Shown: in pieces, positions 46,049 to 55,363 of the stretch
Layout: each line of letters begins with the position of its first letter
Numbering within the stretch: position 1 is the first letter of the stretch
Assembly: GCF_000382265.1 (NCBI RefSeq)
Contig: NZ_KB907983.1
Span: forward strand, 1-64,000
DNA length: 64,000 nt
Reading direction: 5' to 3'
From: Yoonia vestfoldensis DSM 16212
GTDB taxonomy: Bacteria; Pseudomonadota; Alphaproteobacteria; Rhodobacterales; Rhodobacteraceae
The notes under the pieces: generated by a model
The model's input: only the letters and a program-made list of their open reading frames with translations
Database searches by the model: none
Told to the model about the DNA's origin: nothing
Position numbers and translations under genes: made by a program

Positions 46049-46426
46049 ATGTCACTCATTTCGTTGAATGAAACCATCACGATTTCGATTTCTGTCAAAG
46101 ACCGCCATTCAAGTGCTGATTGGTATAAAAGCATGCTCGGGTTTGACACGATCTACCATTCAGATGAGGCGGGGTGGTCAGAGCTTCAGACCAATACAAA
46201 AGGGGTGACGCTTGGACTGGGCGAGCATACCAAGCCTGCCCCCGGCAACTGCGTTCCCGTTTTCGGTGTCGCTGATCTGGATACGGCGCGGCAAAAGCTG
46301 GAACAGGCCAAAGTGAGATTTGATGGCGAAACAGATATCGTTGAAGGCATGGTCAAGACAGCAACTTTCTATGATCCAGATGGCAACGCAATGATGCTCG
46401 CTGAAGATTTGACGGGAGGGTCATGA
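46049..46426 (+). CDS. VOC-family (glyoxalase/dioxygenase-like) protein
   Basis: The 125-aa protein has the paired beta-alpha-beta-beta-beta layout: ISVKDRHSSADWYKSMLGFD in the first module and FGVADLDTARQKLEQ, then TATFYDPDGNAMMLAE in the second, the last carrying the usual metal-binding glutamate. Function could be glyoxalase, dioxygenase or drug binding. It pairs with the divergent HxlR regulator in an AT-richer insert between carD and purD. Confidence 0.85.
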   Translation: MSLISLNETITISISVKDRHSSADWYKSMLGFDTIYHSDEAGWSELQTNTKGVTLGLGEHTKPAPGNCVPVFGVADLDTARQKLEQAKVRFDGETDIVEGMVKTATFYDPDGNAMMLAEDLTGGS

Positions 46427-46630
46427 TCAGATTTCTGGCCCAATAGCAGCCCTTCAGACAATCTACAGTATCCGACACTATGGCCTCATTCCTGCCCTTC
46501 GCTGCAATCAGCGCCAAGGACCCTCCATTCAAATCAGGTGATTTCTTGACGCGATAGTTAAAACAACTGTCTAGCCGTCACGCGGCGGGGTCGGTTCTGA
46601 AACCAAGTCAAACGCCAACCCCGTCCCCAT

Positions 46631-47893
46631 TCACAATGCCCGCCAGCCGATATCCGACCGGTAAAACCCGCCCGGCCAGTCGATGCCTTGCGCCATTGCA
46701 TAGGCCTTTTCATGTGCCTCGGCGAGGGACGCACCGCGCGCGGTGACGTTCAGCACGCGCCCGCCATGCGCCTCATATTGGCCCTCCGCGCGCTTGGTGC
46801 CTGCATGGAACACCATGTGGAAACTGTCCTCGGGCAGCAGGTCCAGCCCGCCGATCACGCTGCCTTTGGCGTAATCGCCCGGATAGCCGTTGGCCGCCAT
46901 CACGATGGTCAGCGCGTGGTCATCGGCCCAGTTCACGCTGACCTCGTGCAGGCGTTCTTCGGCGCAGGCTTGCAGCAAATCAAGGATCTGGCCCCCCAGA
47001 CGCATCATCAGCACCTGACATTCGGGATCGCCGAAACGCACATTGTATTCCACCAGCCGTGGCTGGCCGTTCTGAATCATAAGGCCGCAGAACAGCACGC
47101 CCTGAAACGGGGTGCCGCGCCGGGCCATTTCATCCATCGTGGGCTGGATGATTTCCTTCAGTGCCTTTTGCGTGACGGCGTCCGTCATCGCGGGGGCGGG
47201 CGAATAGGCGCCCATGCCGCCCGTATTCGGCCCCTGATCGCCGTCGAAGGCGCGTTTGTGGTCCTGCGCTGTGCCCACCGGCAGGATCGTCGTGCCGTCG
47301 CAGAGCACGAAGAACGACGCTTCTTCGCCCTCCATGAATTCCTCGATCACGACAGCGGTGCCAGCGGGGCCGAAACTGCCGTCGAACATATGGTCAAGGG
47401 CGGCCAGCGCCTCGTCCAGCGTCATGGCGACGACGACGCCTTTGCCTGCGGCCAGACCGTCGGCCTTGATGACGATGGGCGCGCCTTGCGCCTGCACGTA
47501 GGCGCGGGCAGGGTCTGCTTCGGTGAACCGCGCATAGGCGGCGGTGGGCGCACCTGCCGCATCGCAGATTGCTTTGGTGAATGATTTCGACGCCTCCAGC
47601 TGCGCTGCCGCCTGCGACGGGCCGAACACAAGCGTGCCTGTGCGGCGCAAGCGGTCCGCGACACCGGCGGCCAGCGGGCCTTCGGGGCCGATGATGACGA
47701 AATCGACAGTGTTTTCTTCGACGAAATTGGCGACAGCATCGCCATCGAGGATATTCAGATCGGCGCAATCCGCAATCTGCGCGATGCCCGCATTGCCCGG
47801 TGCCACGATCAGCCGGTCGCATTTGGGGTTCTGCTTGATCGCCCATGCGAGGCTATGCTCGCGCCCGCCGCTGCCCAGAATGAGGATGTTCAT
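46631..47893 (-). CDS. purD: Phosphoribosylamine-glycine ligase PurD
   Basis: The ATG at 47893 (MNILILGSGGREHSLAWAI) gives 420 aa, the normal size. The ATP-grasp signatures are IVIKADGLAAGKGVVVAMT and EEFMEGEEASFF, with HKRAFDGDQGPNTGGMGAYS and NVRFGDPECQ near the active site. It makes glycinamide ribonucleotide in purine synthesis. It diverges from xseA. Confidence 0.98.
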   Translation of the reverse strand: MNILILGSGGREHSLAWAIKQNPKCDRLIVAPGNAGIAQIADCADLNILDGDAVANFVEENTVDFVIIGPEGPLAAGVADRLRRTGTLVFGPSQAAAQLEASKSFTKAICDAAGAPTAAYARFTEADPARAYVQAQGAPIVIKADGLAAGKGVVVAMTLDEALAALDHMFDGSFGPAGTAVVIEEFMEGEEASFFVLCDGTTILPVGTAQDHKRAFDGDQGPNTGGMGAYSPAPAMTDAVTQKALKEIIQPTMDEMARRGTPFQGVLFCGLMIQNGQPRLVEYNVRFGDPECQVLMMRLGGQILDLLQACAEERLHEVSVNWADDHALTIVMAANGYPGDYAKGSVIGGLDLLPEDSFHMVFHAGTKRAEGQYEAHGGRVLNVTARGASLAEAHEKAYAMAQGIDWPGGFYRSDIGWRAL

Positions 47894-48019
47894 GGGGTCT
47901 CTCCGCCGTTGAAAACTTGGGGCGGTCTTAGTCACGGACGGCGCAGATCACAAGGCCGGGCTTGGCCTTTGGGCGGCGGCACCTTAGGGTTCGGCCCAAA
48001 CTGCCCAAGGATCACTCCG

Positions 48020-49507
48020 ATGATGGATTTGTTCGAAGACGGCCCCGCCGACAACACGCCCGAATATTCCGTGTCCGAGATTTCGGGGGCTGTCAAAAAG
48101 ACCATCGAAGGAGGCTTTGCCCATATCCGCGTGCGCGGCGAGTTGGGCCGGATTTCGCGGCCGTCGTCGGGTCATATCTATCTGGACCTCAAGGACGACA
48201 GGTCCGTGCTGTCCGCCGTCATCTGGAAAGGCCGGGCCAGCGCCCTGACGCACCGCCCCGAGGAAGGGATGGAGGTCATCGCCACCGGCAAGCTGACGAC
48301 CTTTCCGGGCCAGTCGAAATACCAGATGATCATCGAGGATATCGCGCCTGCGGGAGCCGGTGCCTTGATGGCGATGCTGGAAAAGCGGCGCGCGATGCTG
48401 GCGGGTGAAGGGTTGTTCGATACGGCCCGCAAGAAACCGCTGCCCTATCTGCCCGAGATCATCGGCGTCGTCACATCGCCATCGGGGGCCGTGATCCGCG
48501 ACATCCTGCACCGCCTGCGCGACCGTTTCCCGCGCAAGGTGCTGGTCTGGCCGGTCGCCGTGCAGGGGCAGAAATGCGCCGCCGAAGTCGCCGCCGCCAT
48601 CGACGGGTTCAACCGCCTGACACCGGGCGGTGCGTTGCCACGGCCCGATCTGATCATCGTGGCGCGCGGCGGCGGGTCGTTGGAGGATCTCTGGGGCTTC
48701 AACGAAGAAATCGTGGTGCGTGCGGCGGCGGCATCGGACATTCCGCTGATTTCCGCCGTGGGGCATGAAACCGACACCACGCTGATCGACTTTGCCGCCG
48801 ACATGCGCGCGCCCACGCCGACGGCGGCGGCGGAACTGGCGGTGCCAGTGCGGATCGAACTCCTCGCCTTTGTCGACCAGCAAGGCGCGCGGCTGGTGCG
48901 GGCCTTGTCCAATGGCGTGCAGACCCGCCGCCAGCGCCTGCGTGATCTGGCGCGTGCCTTGCCGCAGGTGGACACGCTGGTCGATGGCCCACGCCAGCGG
49001 CTTGATTACCTGTCCGACCGGCTGCCTGCGGCCTTGCGGCAGGCGGCAGCGAAAAAACGGCTGCAACTGAGCGATGCCGCCCTGCGCCCCGCGATCCTGC
49101 ACCGCCGACTGGCCGAGGATCGCAGGCGGCTGGCCACCTTGTCCGACCGCCTCGCCCCCGCCTTGCAACGCCGGACCCGTGATGCGGCGACAACGCTGGA
49201 ACGGGCGGGGCGCGGTTTGCGGTCTGATCTGCTGCGATCGCGTCTGGACCGGCAGGCCGACCGGCTGGGTATTGCTCTGCAACGGCTGTCGGACCGGGCG
49301 ACGCGCCAACAGGCGGAACGGTCGGCACGGCTTGCCGCGCTGGACCGGCTGCGCGAAACGCTGGGCTATATGGAAACGCTCAAGCGCGGCTATGCCGTGG
49401 TGCGCGGGGACGGGGCGCTGGTCACGGATACGGTCGGTGCGGCCAAGGCCGGCAATCTGGAAATCCAGTTCGCGGATGGCCGGATCGACGTGCGTTCAGG
49501 ACGATAG
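48020..49507 (+). CDS. xseA: Exodeoxyribonuclease VII large subunit
   Basis: The start is placed at the ATG at 48020 (MMDLFEDGPADNTPEYSVSE), after AAGGATC, for 495 aa. It has the N-terminal OB fold (GHIYLDLKDDRSVLSAVIWK), the catalytic domain with IGVVTSPSGAVIRDIL, RGGGSLEDLWGFN and AVGHETDTTLIDFAAD, and a long coiled-coil C-terminus rich in Arg, Leu and Gln. It digests single-stranded DNA with the small subunit XseB, which is not here. Its 3' end overlaps the next, convergent gene by 12 bp. Confidence 0.97.
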   Translation: MMDLFEDGPADNTPEYSVSEISGAVKKTIEGGFAHIRVRGELGRISRPSSGHIYLDLKDDRSVLSAVIWKGRASALTHRPEEGMEVIATGKLTTFPGQSKYQMIIEDIAPAGAGALMAMLEKRRAMLAGEGLFDTARKKPLPYLPEIIGVVTSPSGAVIRDILHRLRDRFPRKVLVWPVAVQGQKCAAEVAAAIDGFNRLTPGGALPRPDLIIVARGGGSLEDLWGFNEEIVVRAAAASDIPLISAVGHETDTTLIDFAADMRAPTPTAAAELAVPVRIELLAFVDQQGARLVRALSNGVQTRRQRLRDLARALPQVDTLVDGPRQRLDYLSDRLPAALRQAAAKKRLQLSDAALRPAILHRRLAEDRRRLATLSDRLAPALQRRTRDAATTLERAGRGLRSDLLRSRLDRQADRLGIALQRLSDRATRQQAERSARLAALDRLRETLGYMETLKRGYAVVRGDGALVTDTVGAAKAGNLEIQFADGRIDVRSGR

Positions 49508-49879
49508 ATCGTTGCAGATCAAGGGTTCATCCGCATCGGTTTCAAAGATGATGGTGCCGAAGGGCACATTGGTAAATTCTGCCCTGATCCTGCCGTTTTC
49601 CAGATAGGTCGCCCAGCACTGGGGTTCGGGATTGTCCTCGTAGCGAAAGCAGATATCGCCCTTGCTTTCGTACCAGACGCCGTATTTGCAGGTGCCGTCG
49701 AAGGCCGACCACATCACGCGGCGGCCTTGCAGATAGGCTTCGATCCCGTAAAGCGGGTTGATGTCGGTGTGGAATGTGATTGTGCGGCCAGTGACATGGG
49801 CGTCGAATTCCTCGGCCGACATCTTGTCCTGTGCGGCGGCGGGTGTCGCCAGCAGCAAAAGCAAAAGAAAACTACGCAT
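49496..49879 (-). CDS. Exported protein of unknown function
   Basis: The 127-aa product has a signal peptide MRSFLLLLLLATPAAAQ, cut after AAA or AQ, and a mature domain with four cysteines (GTCKYG, GDICFRY, PQCWATY, PLICND) and a HTDINPLYGIEAYLQG segment. Similar short exported proteins occur in Rhodobacteraceae, but I cannot name one. It overlaps the start region of the upstream hydroxylase gene's stop by eight bases, so the two are probably co-transcribed. Confidence 0.75.
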   Translation of the reverse strand: MRSFLLLLLLATPAAAQDKMSAEEFDAHVTGRTITFHTDINPLYGIEAYLQGRRVMWSAFDGTCKYGVWYESKGDICFRYEDNPEPQCWATYLENGRIRAEFTNVPFGTIIFETDADEPLICNDLSS

Positions 49880-50885
49880 CGCGCCACCTGTCGGCCAAAG
49901 GGTCCATGATCCGCCGCCACAAAGGCGGCACCAAAGCGATGCTGGCCATCAGCGGCAAAGGTCGCGGCAGTATCGGCGCATCGGCAGGCAGGTCAAGGGC
50001 GGGATAGGCGCGGGCAGGGTGCGCGTGATGGTCCGAATGGCGCGTCGCGTTCAACAGCATCGCGGAGGAATATTGATGCGGGCTGTTCCAGCTATGGTGT
50101 GCGGCGACAGGCTCGGGTTTGCCCGCAGGGCTGGTCTTGCGCAGCAGGCCATAGTGCTGGACGTAATCCGACAACAGCAGTTGCGTCTGCGCATGGCCCG
50201 CAAGTGCCACGTAAAGCAGCAGGCCCTTGGTGCCACCCAACAGATAGGTAACAGCGATGAAAACCGCGCCGCCGCCCAGATAAACCCAGTAAGGATTGCG
50301 CCACGCGGGTCGCCCGATGCGCGCCAGCCGTGCTTTCTCGGCCGCATAGCCGCCTTTGAACGACCCGACCCACGCGCGGATCATGTAGCGGTAGAACCCT
50401 TCGCCCCTGCGCGATGTATTGGGGTCGCGGCGGGTGGCAACATGGCGATGATGCACCAGCAAATGCGCCGATGTGTGATGGCCGAACAGCAGCGAGATAT
50501 AGACCCACATCCCCAGCCGGTGCAGCGCGCGTTGGGGGCGGTGGATCAGTTCATGCGCGTTGGCATTGCTGACCTGTCCGAGATAAAGGCCCACGGCAAA
50601 GAACAGGGCGATCTTTTCGCCGCGGTCCAGCAGATCGCCAGCGAGGGCCACAACGACCAGCGGCAGCAAGGCCAGATGCACCAGTGCGAGCAAGACCGAC
50701 AGCGCTGTGCCCGTTGCATCGGCGCTGCTCCTGTCCTCGGGCAAGAGCCTGTCGGCCAGCGCGGTCACACCCGTCAATACCACAAGCGCCATCAGCGGCC
50801 AGACCCCGCCGTTGAGGGCTGCAAACGCGATCCCCCCCGCAGGCAGCAGGCTGGCAAAGGCGAAAAGGGCGGTCTGGCGGGTCAT
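49872..50885 (-). CDS. AlkB-like membrane di-iron hydroxylase (alkane monooxygenase family)
   Basis: From the ATG at 50885 the 337-aa protein has several hydrophobic segments and the eight-histidine pattern of the family: HELIHR, HLLVHHRHVATRRDP, DYVQHYGLL and NATRHSDHH. These ligate the di-iron site of AlkB-type alkane or fatty-acid hydroxylases. No rubredoxin or transporter gene adjoins. The substrate is therefore open. Confidence 0.87.
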   Translation of the reverse strand: MTRQTALFAFASLLPAGGIAFAALNGGVWPLMALVVLTGVTALADRLLPEDRSSADATGTALSVLLALVHLALLPLVVVALAGDLLDRGEKIALFFAVGLYLGQVSNANAHELIHRPQRALHRLGMWVYISLLFGHHTSAHLLVHHRHVATRRDPNTSRRGEGFYRYMIRAWVGSFKGGYAAEKARLARIGRPAWRNPYWVYLGGGAVFIAVTYLLGGTKGLLLYVALAGHAQTQLLLSDYVQHYGLLRKTSPAGKPEPVAAHHSWNSPHQYSSAMLLNATRHSDHHAHPARAYPALDLPADAPILPRPLPLMASIALVPPLWRRIMDPLADRWRDA

Positions 50886-51023
50886 AACCGCGCTGTAGCA
50901 CGGCTGGCGCGTGCGATTAAGCGAAACCGCACCGCTGCGCGCTTTGGCCCCGCAGGTGTCGCTTTTGCGTGGTTCACGGGGGGGCCGCGGGCTATGCTGC
51001 GCCAAAAGCGGAGGACTGCGGAC

Positions 51024-52709
51024 ATGGCCAAGGACAACCAAGACGGCATCTGGAAATCCGGCAAAGGCAAGGGGCGGCACACGCCCAAAGGCCGCCAGTT
51101 GGACGATACGGCTTGGGCAGAGGTGCGCGCGTTGCTGGGGGACCGCCCGCGCCGCCGCGATCTGCTGATCGAATTCCTGCATCTGATCCAGGACGACTAT
51201 GGGCATCTGTCCGCCGCCCATCTGCGGGCGCTGGCCGAGGAGATGCGCCTGTCACAGGCCGAGGTCTACGAGGTCGCGACCTTTTACGCCCATTTCGACG
51301 TGGTGAAAGAAGGCGAGACACCGCCCCCCGCGCTGACAATCCGCGTTTGTGACAGCCTGTCCTGCGAACTGGCGGGCGCGCAGGCGCTGAAATCGGCACT
51401 GGAGGACGGGCTCGATCCTGCGCAGGTGCGCGTGCTGCGCGCGCCTTGCATGGGGCGCTGCGATACCGCCCCCGTGTTGGAAATCGGGCACAACCACATC
51501 GACCATGCGACCCCTGAAAAGGTGCAGGCCGCGATTGCGGCGGGTGACACCCATGCGCATCTGCCCGACTACCAGACCCTGGCGTCCTACCGCGCCGATG
51601 GTGGCTATACCGTGCTGGAACGCTTGCGCGCGGAAGGTGACTGGCAGGCGGTGCAGGAACTGGTGCTGGCCTCGGGCCTGCGCGGATTGGGCGGTGCGGG
51701 CTTTCCGGCGGGCAAGAAATGGGGCTTTGTGCGTGCCCATGCTGGCCCGCGCTATCTGGCCGTGAACGGGGACGAAGGCGAACCCGGTACGTTCAAGGAC
51801 CGCTATTACCTCGAACGCACGCCGCATGTGTTTCTGGAAGGCATGCTGATCGCCGCCTGGGCGGTCGCGGCGGAGACCTGTTTCATCTACATGCGCGACG
51901 AATATCCCGCCGTGCTGGAGATCCTGCGCCGCGAGATCGCGGCACTGGAAGCAGCGGGCATCGTCGCTCCGGGTTTTATCGACCTGCGGCGTGGCGCGGG
52001 GGCCTATATCTGCGGCGAGGAATCCGCGATGATCGAAAGCATCGAAGGCAAGCGCGGCATCCCCCGCCACCGCCCGCCCTTCGTCGCCGAGGTCGGCATC
52101 TTTGACCGCCCGACGCTGGTGCATAACGTGGAAACGCTGCTTTGGGTGGCGCGGATCTGCCGCGAGGGGCCGGAGATCCTGAGCGGCGTGGAAAAGAACG
52201 GGCGCAAGGGGTTGCGGTCCTACTCCGTCTCTGGCCGCGTGGCGCGGCCTGGCATGTATGTTCTGCCAGCGGGGTCGACGATCACCGATATCATCGCGGC
52301 GGCGGGCGGCATGGCGTCGGGCCATGTCTTCAAGGCCTACCAGCCCGGTGGTCCGTCCTCGGGGCTGTTGCCTGCAACGCTGGATGACATCCCGCTCGAT
52401 TTCGACACGTTGCAGCCGCATGACACCTTTATCGGGTCGGCCGCCGTTGTTGTGCTGTCGCAGCAGGACCGTGCGCGGGATGCCGCGCTGAACATGCTGC
52501 GGTTTTTCGAGGATGAAAGCTGCGGGCAATGCACGCCCTGCCGTGTCGGGTGCCAGAAGGCGGTGCAGCTGATGCAGGCCGACCAATGGGACCGCGCCTT
52601 GCTGGGCGATCTCTGCACGGCGATGGCGGATGCGTCGATCTGCGGGCTGGGGCAGGCCGCACCCAACCCGATCCGGCTGGTGATGCGCCATTTCGCGGAC
52701 GAAATCTGA
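51024..52709 (+). CDS. NuoE-NuoF fusion, formate dehydrogenase/NADH oxidoreductase-type beta subunit
   Basis: The ATG at 51024 after GGAGG gives 561 aa. Residues 1-160 are NuoE-like, with Cys109, Cys114, Cys142 and Cys146 for a 2Fe-2S cluster. The rest is NuoF-like: GLRGLGGAGFPAGKKW and GDEGEPGTFKDR for FMN/NADH, GAYICGEESAMIESIEG, and SCGQCTPCRVGC for a 4Fe-4S cluster. It resembles FdsG-FdsB fused subunits of NAD-dependent formate dehydrogenases. The molybdenum subunit is not adjacent: ftsY follows. Confidence 0.9.
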   Translation: MAKDNQDGIWKSGKGKGRHTPKGRQLDDTAWAEVRALLGDRPRRRDLLIEFLHLIQDDYGHLSAAHLRALAEEMRLSQAEVYEVATFYAHFDVVKEGETPPPALTIRVCDSLSCELAGAQALKSALEDGLDPAQVRVLRAPCMGRCDTAPVLEIGHNHIDHATPEKVQAAIAAGDTHAHLPDYQTLASYRADGGYTVLERLRAEGDWQAVQELVLASGLRGLGGAGFPAGKKWGFVRAHAGPRYLAVNGDEGEPGTFKDRYYLERTPHVFLEGMLIAAWAVAAETCFIYMRDEYPAVLEILRREIAALEAAGIVAPGFIDLRRGAGAYICGEESAMIESIEGKRGIPRHRPPFVAEVGIFDRPTLVHNVETLLWVARICREGPEILSGVEKNGRKGLRSYSVSGRVARPGMYVLPAGSTITDIIAAAGGMASGHVFKAYQPGGPSSGLLPATLDDIPLDFDTLQPHDTFIGSAAVVVLSQQDRARDAALNMLRFFEDESCGQCTPCRVGCQKAVQLMQADQWDRALLGDLCTAMADASICGLGQAAPNPIRLVMRHFADEI

Positions 52710-52713
52710 GGCT

Positions 52714-52731
52714 GCCTGCGGCTTTGCCGCA
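52714..52731 (+). terminator. GC-rich hairpin after the NuoEF-like gene
   Basis: CTGCGGC, TTT, GCCGCAG-type stem directly after the stop, without a T-run, so a weak terminator or stability hairpin. Confidence 0.4.
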
Positions 52732-52737
52732 GTTGCG

Positions 52738-52772
52738 GCGCTCCGCGCAGGGATATTTATGCTCGGAAGATG
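52738..52772 (+). repeat. Dispersed intergenic repeat, divergent type A copy
   Basis: GCGCTCCGCGCAGGGATATT then TATGCTCGGAAGATG. The 5' core is altered, but GGGATATT..GCTCGGAAGATG is conserved. Confidence 0.6.
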
Positions 52773-52844
52773 GGGGCGCGTGGTCTTTTCAATTCCGGGC
52801 GGAGTGGCTAGGTCTTTCCCCAGAAGTCATGAAAGGCTGTTCCG

Positions 52845-53816
52845 ATGGCGTTCTTCAGCAAGCTCAAAGAGAGGATGTTCAAATCCTCAGCCAGGATCGA
52901 CGCAGGTCTCGATGCGATCGTCGCAGAGCCTGCGCCGAAGCCCGGCCTGATCGGGCGGCTGTTTGCGGATACGAATGTCCAGCGCCGGAACCTTGACGAT
53001 GCCATGCTCGAAGAGCTCGAGGATTTGCTGATCGCGGCCGACATGGGGGTCGAGACCGCGCAGCGCGTCACCGCCAATATCGCCGAAGGGCATCTGGGCA
53101 AACGTGTCTCGGTCGAGGAGGTCAAGCGCCTGCTGATGGCTGAAGTGGTGCGGATCATGGAACCCGTGGCGCGGCCACTGCCGATCTATGCCAAGACCCC
53201 GCAGGTCGTGCTGGTTGTGGGCGTCAACGGATCGGGCAAGACGACGACGATCGGCAAGTTGGCCAGCCAGTTTCGCGCAGCGGGCAAGAATGTGGTGATC
53301 GCGGCGGGCGATACGTTCCGCGCCGCGGCGGTCGAACAATTGCAGGTCTGGGGGCAGCGCGCGGGCGTGCCCGTGCTGACCGCGCCCGAAGGGTCTGACC
53401 CCGCCAGCCTGGCCTATGATGCGATGACCAAGGCGCAGGCCGATGGGGCCGATCTTCTGATGATCGACACCGCCGGGCGGCTGCAAAACCGTGCTGATTT
53501 GATGGAAGAGCTGTCCAAGATCGTGCGCGTGATCCGCAAGAAAGACCCCGATGCGCCCCATAACGTGCTGTTGGTGCTGGATGCGACGACCGGGCAAAAC
53601 GCGCTGCAGCAGGTCAAGGTGTTCCAAGACTTGGCCGCCGTGTCGGGGCTGGTGATGACCAAGCTCGATGGCACGGCCAAAGGCGGTGTGCTGGTGTCGC
53701 TGGCTGACAGGTTCGGCCTGCCGATCCATGCCATCGGCGTGGGCGAGCAGATCGACGATCTGGCGCCGTTCGACCCCGAGGAATTCGCAGCCGCCCTTGT
53801 CGGTCTGGACCTTTAG
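52845..53816 (+). CDS. ftsY: Signal recognition particle receptor FtsY
   Basis: The 323-aa protein is essentially the NG core: an N domain, then G1 VGVNGSGKTTTIGKLA, GDTFRAAAVEQL, LMIDTAGRLQN (DTAGR) and TKLDGTAKGG. It recruits SRP-ribosome complexes to the membrane. It lacks the long acidic A domain of enterobacterial FtsY, as is usual in alphaproteobacteria. Confidence 0.97.
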   Translation: MAFFSKLKERMFKSSARIDAGLDAIVAEPAPKPGLIGRLFADTNVQRRNLDDAMLEELEDLLIAADMGVETAQRVTANIAEGHLGKRVSVEEVKRLLMAEVVRIMEPVARPLPIYAKTPQVVLVVGVNGSGKTTTIGKLASQFRAAGKNVVIAAGDTFRAAAVEQLQVWGQRAGVPVLTAPEGSDPASLAYDAMTKAQADGADLLMIDTAGRLQNRADLMEELSKIVRVIRKKDPDAPHNVLLVLDATTGQNALQQVKVFQDLAAVSGLVMTKLDGTAKGGVLVSLADRFGLPIHAIGVGEQIDDLAPFDPEEFAAALVGLDL

Positions 53817-53822
53817 GCCGCG

Positions 53823-54734
53823 TTGGACACGCTCGCCGCCTATCTGATTGCCGTCGCCGGCACGCCGGAAGGCGCGCGGCTGGCCACGATCCTTGCGCTT
53901 GTGTCGGCGCTGGCGCATGCGGTGTTCGGGGCTTTGCAGAAAGGCCGTCACGACCCGTGGCTCACACGCGGAGCGATCGATTTCTGGCTGGTGGTGTTTT
54001 CGGCGCCTGTGGCGCTGTTTGTCGTGCCTTGGCCCAATGCCGCGACGGCGCTGATCCTTGTCGGCGCGGTCGGCATCCATTTTGCCTATAAGGTCGCGAT
54101 GGCGCGGGCCTATGAAAAGGCGGCCTTCACGGTGGTCTATCCGGTCGTGCGCGGCACGGGGCCGCTGGTCACAGTGATCGCGGCAACTGTGTTTTTCGGC
54201 GAGCGGTTCACGGGCATGCAATGGGTGGGGGTCGCCTGTTTGTCGGGGGGCATCCTGCTTTTGGCGCTGCGCAATCTGAGCGAGGAAAAGCTGGATCCCG
54301 CCGCCCTGCGGGCGGGGCTGGCCTGGGCCGTGGCGGGTGGGTTGCTGGTGGCGATCTATACGACCTATGACGCGTTCGGTATCCGGCAGGCCCCCGATCC
54401 TTTCACCTTTCTGGCGTGGTTCTTCTTTGTGACGGCACTTGATTTCCCGCTGTTGGCCCTGCGCCGTTACCGGCTCATGGCGGCGCCGCCTGTGCTGGCC
54501 CCGCTGATGTGGCGCGGGGCGATCGGCGCGCTGGTGGCTTGGGTCAGCTTCGGGGGCGTCATGGTCGCCACCATGGTCGGCAAGGTCGGCGAGGCCGCGG
54601 TCCTGCGCGAGACGTCCACCGTTTTTGCCGCCTTGATCGGCTGGTTCATCCTGCGCGAAAAAGTAGGTCCACGCCGCCTGTTTCTGATGACACTGGTTGC
54701 CTTGGGCGCGGTGATCGTGGAAATGGGTGGCTGA
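53823..54734 (+). CDS. EamA/DMT-family transporter
   Basis: The TTG at 53823 gives 303 aa with about ten hydrophobic helices in two repeats; each EamA half has an end such as VVYPVVRGTGPLVTVIAATV and LRETSTVFAALIGWFILREK. Drug/metabolite exporters of this type sit in the inner membrane; the substrate is unknown. It starts six bases after ftsY and is followed by ispZ after 11, so the three may form an operon. Confidence 0.86.
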   Translation: MDTLAAYLIAVAGTPEGARLATILALVSALAHAVFGALQKGRHDPWLTRGAIDFWLVVFSAPVALFVVPWPNAATALILVGAVGIHFAYKVAMARAYEKAAFTVVYPVVRGTGPLVTVIAATVFFGERFTGMQWVGVACLSGGILLLALRNLSEEKLDPAALRAGLAWAVAGGLLVAIYTTYDAFGIRQAPDPFTFLAWFFFVTALDFPLLALRRYRLMAAPPVLAPLMWRGAIGALVAWVSFGGVMVATMVGKVGEAAVLRETSTVFAALIGWFILREKVGPRRLFLMTLVALGAVIVEMGG

Positions 54735-54745
54735 AGGAGATCAAG

Positions 54746-55357
54746 ATGGCCGCAAGACAGATCAATCCGGTGTTGAAACAGGTTCTGGAACTGGGGCCGA
54801 CGCTGGCGTTTTTCCTGATCTACCTGCGCATCAAGGATGAAACCTATACGATCGGAGGCACGGATTACACGGGGTTCATTATCGCGGCGCTGGTTTTCGT
54901 GCCGATCCTGCTGGTGGGCATGGGCATCCTGTGGATGCTGACCGGCAAGCTGAGCCGGATGCAGATCTTCACCGCCTTCATGGTCATTTTCTTTGGTGGG
55001 CTGACAGCCTGGTTCAACGACGAGCGGTTCTTCAAGATGAAGACCACCATCGTCTATGGCGCGATGGCGGGACTTTTGGGGATCGGGCTTTTGCGCGGAC
55101 AAAGCTATCTGCAATATGTGATGGAGGAATTCCTGCCGATGCGCCGTGAAGGCTGGATGATCTTCACCAAGCGGCTGGCGTTGATCTTTGGCGTGCTCGC
55201 GGTCGCGAATGAAATCATCTGGCGCACCCAATCGACCGAAACCTGGGTCAAGCTGGAAACATTCGCCTTTCCTGCCGTGCTGTTCGTCTATCTGTGGATC
55301 CAGATCGTCGGGCTACAAAAGTACCTGATCGAAGATCCGAGCCAGTCCAAGGACTGA
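54746..55357 (+). CDS. ispZ: Intracellular septation protein A family (IspZ/YciB)
   Basis: The ATG at 54746 follows AAGGAGATCAAG, an almost ideal ribosome site. The 203-aa protein has five or so hydrophobic helices and the family features LELGPTLAFFLIYL, GGLTAWFNDERFFKMKTTIV and NEIIWRTQSTETWVKLE. Members are inner-membrane proteins linked to cell envelope and division. Confidence 0.94.
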   Translation: MAARQINPVLKQVLELGPTLAFFLIYLRIKDETYTIGGTDYTGFIIAALVFVPILLVGMGILWMLTGKLSRMQIFTAFMVIFFGGLTAWFNDERFFKMKTTIVYGAMAGLLGIGLLRGQSYLQYVMEEFLPMRREGWMIFTKRLALIFGVLAVANEIIWRTQSTETWVKLETFAFPAVLFVYLWIQIVGLQKYLIEDPSQSKD

Positions 55358-55363
55358 GGCGGA

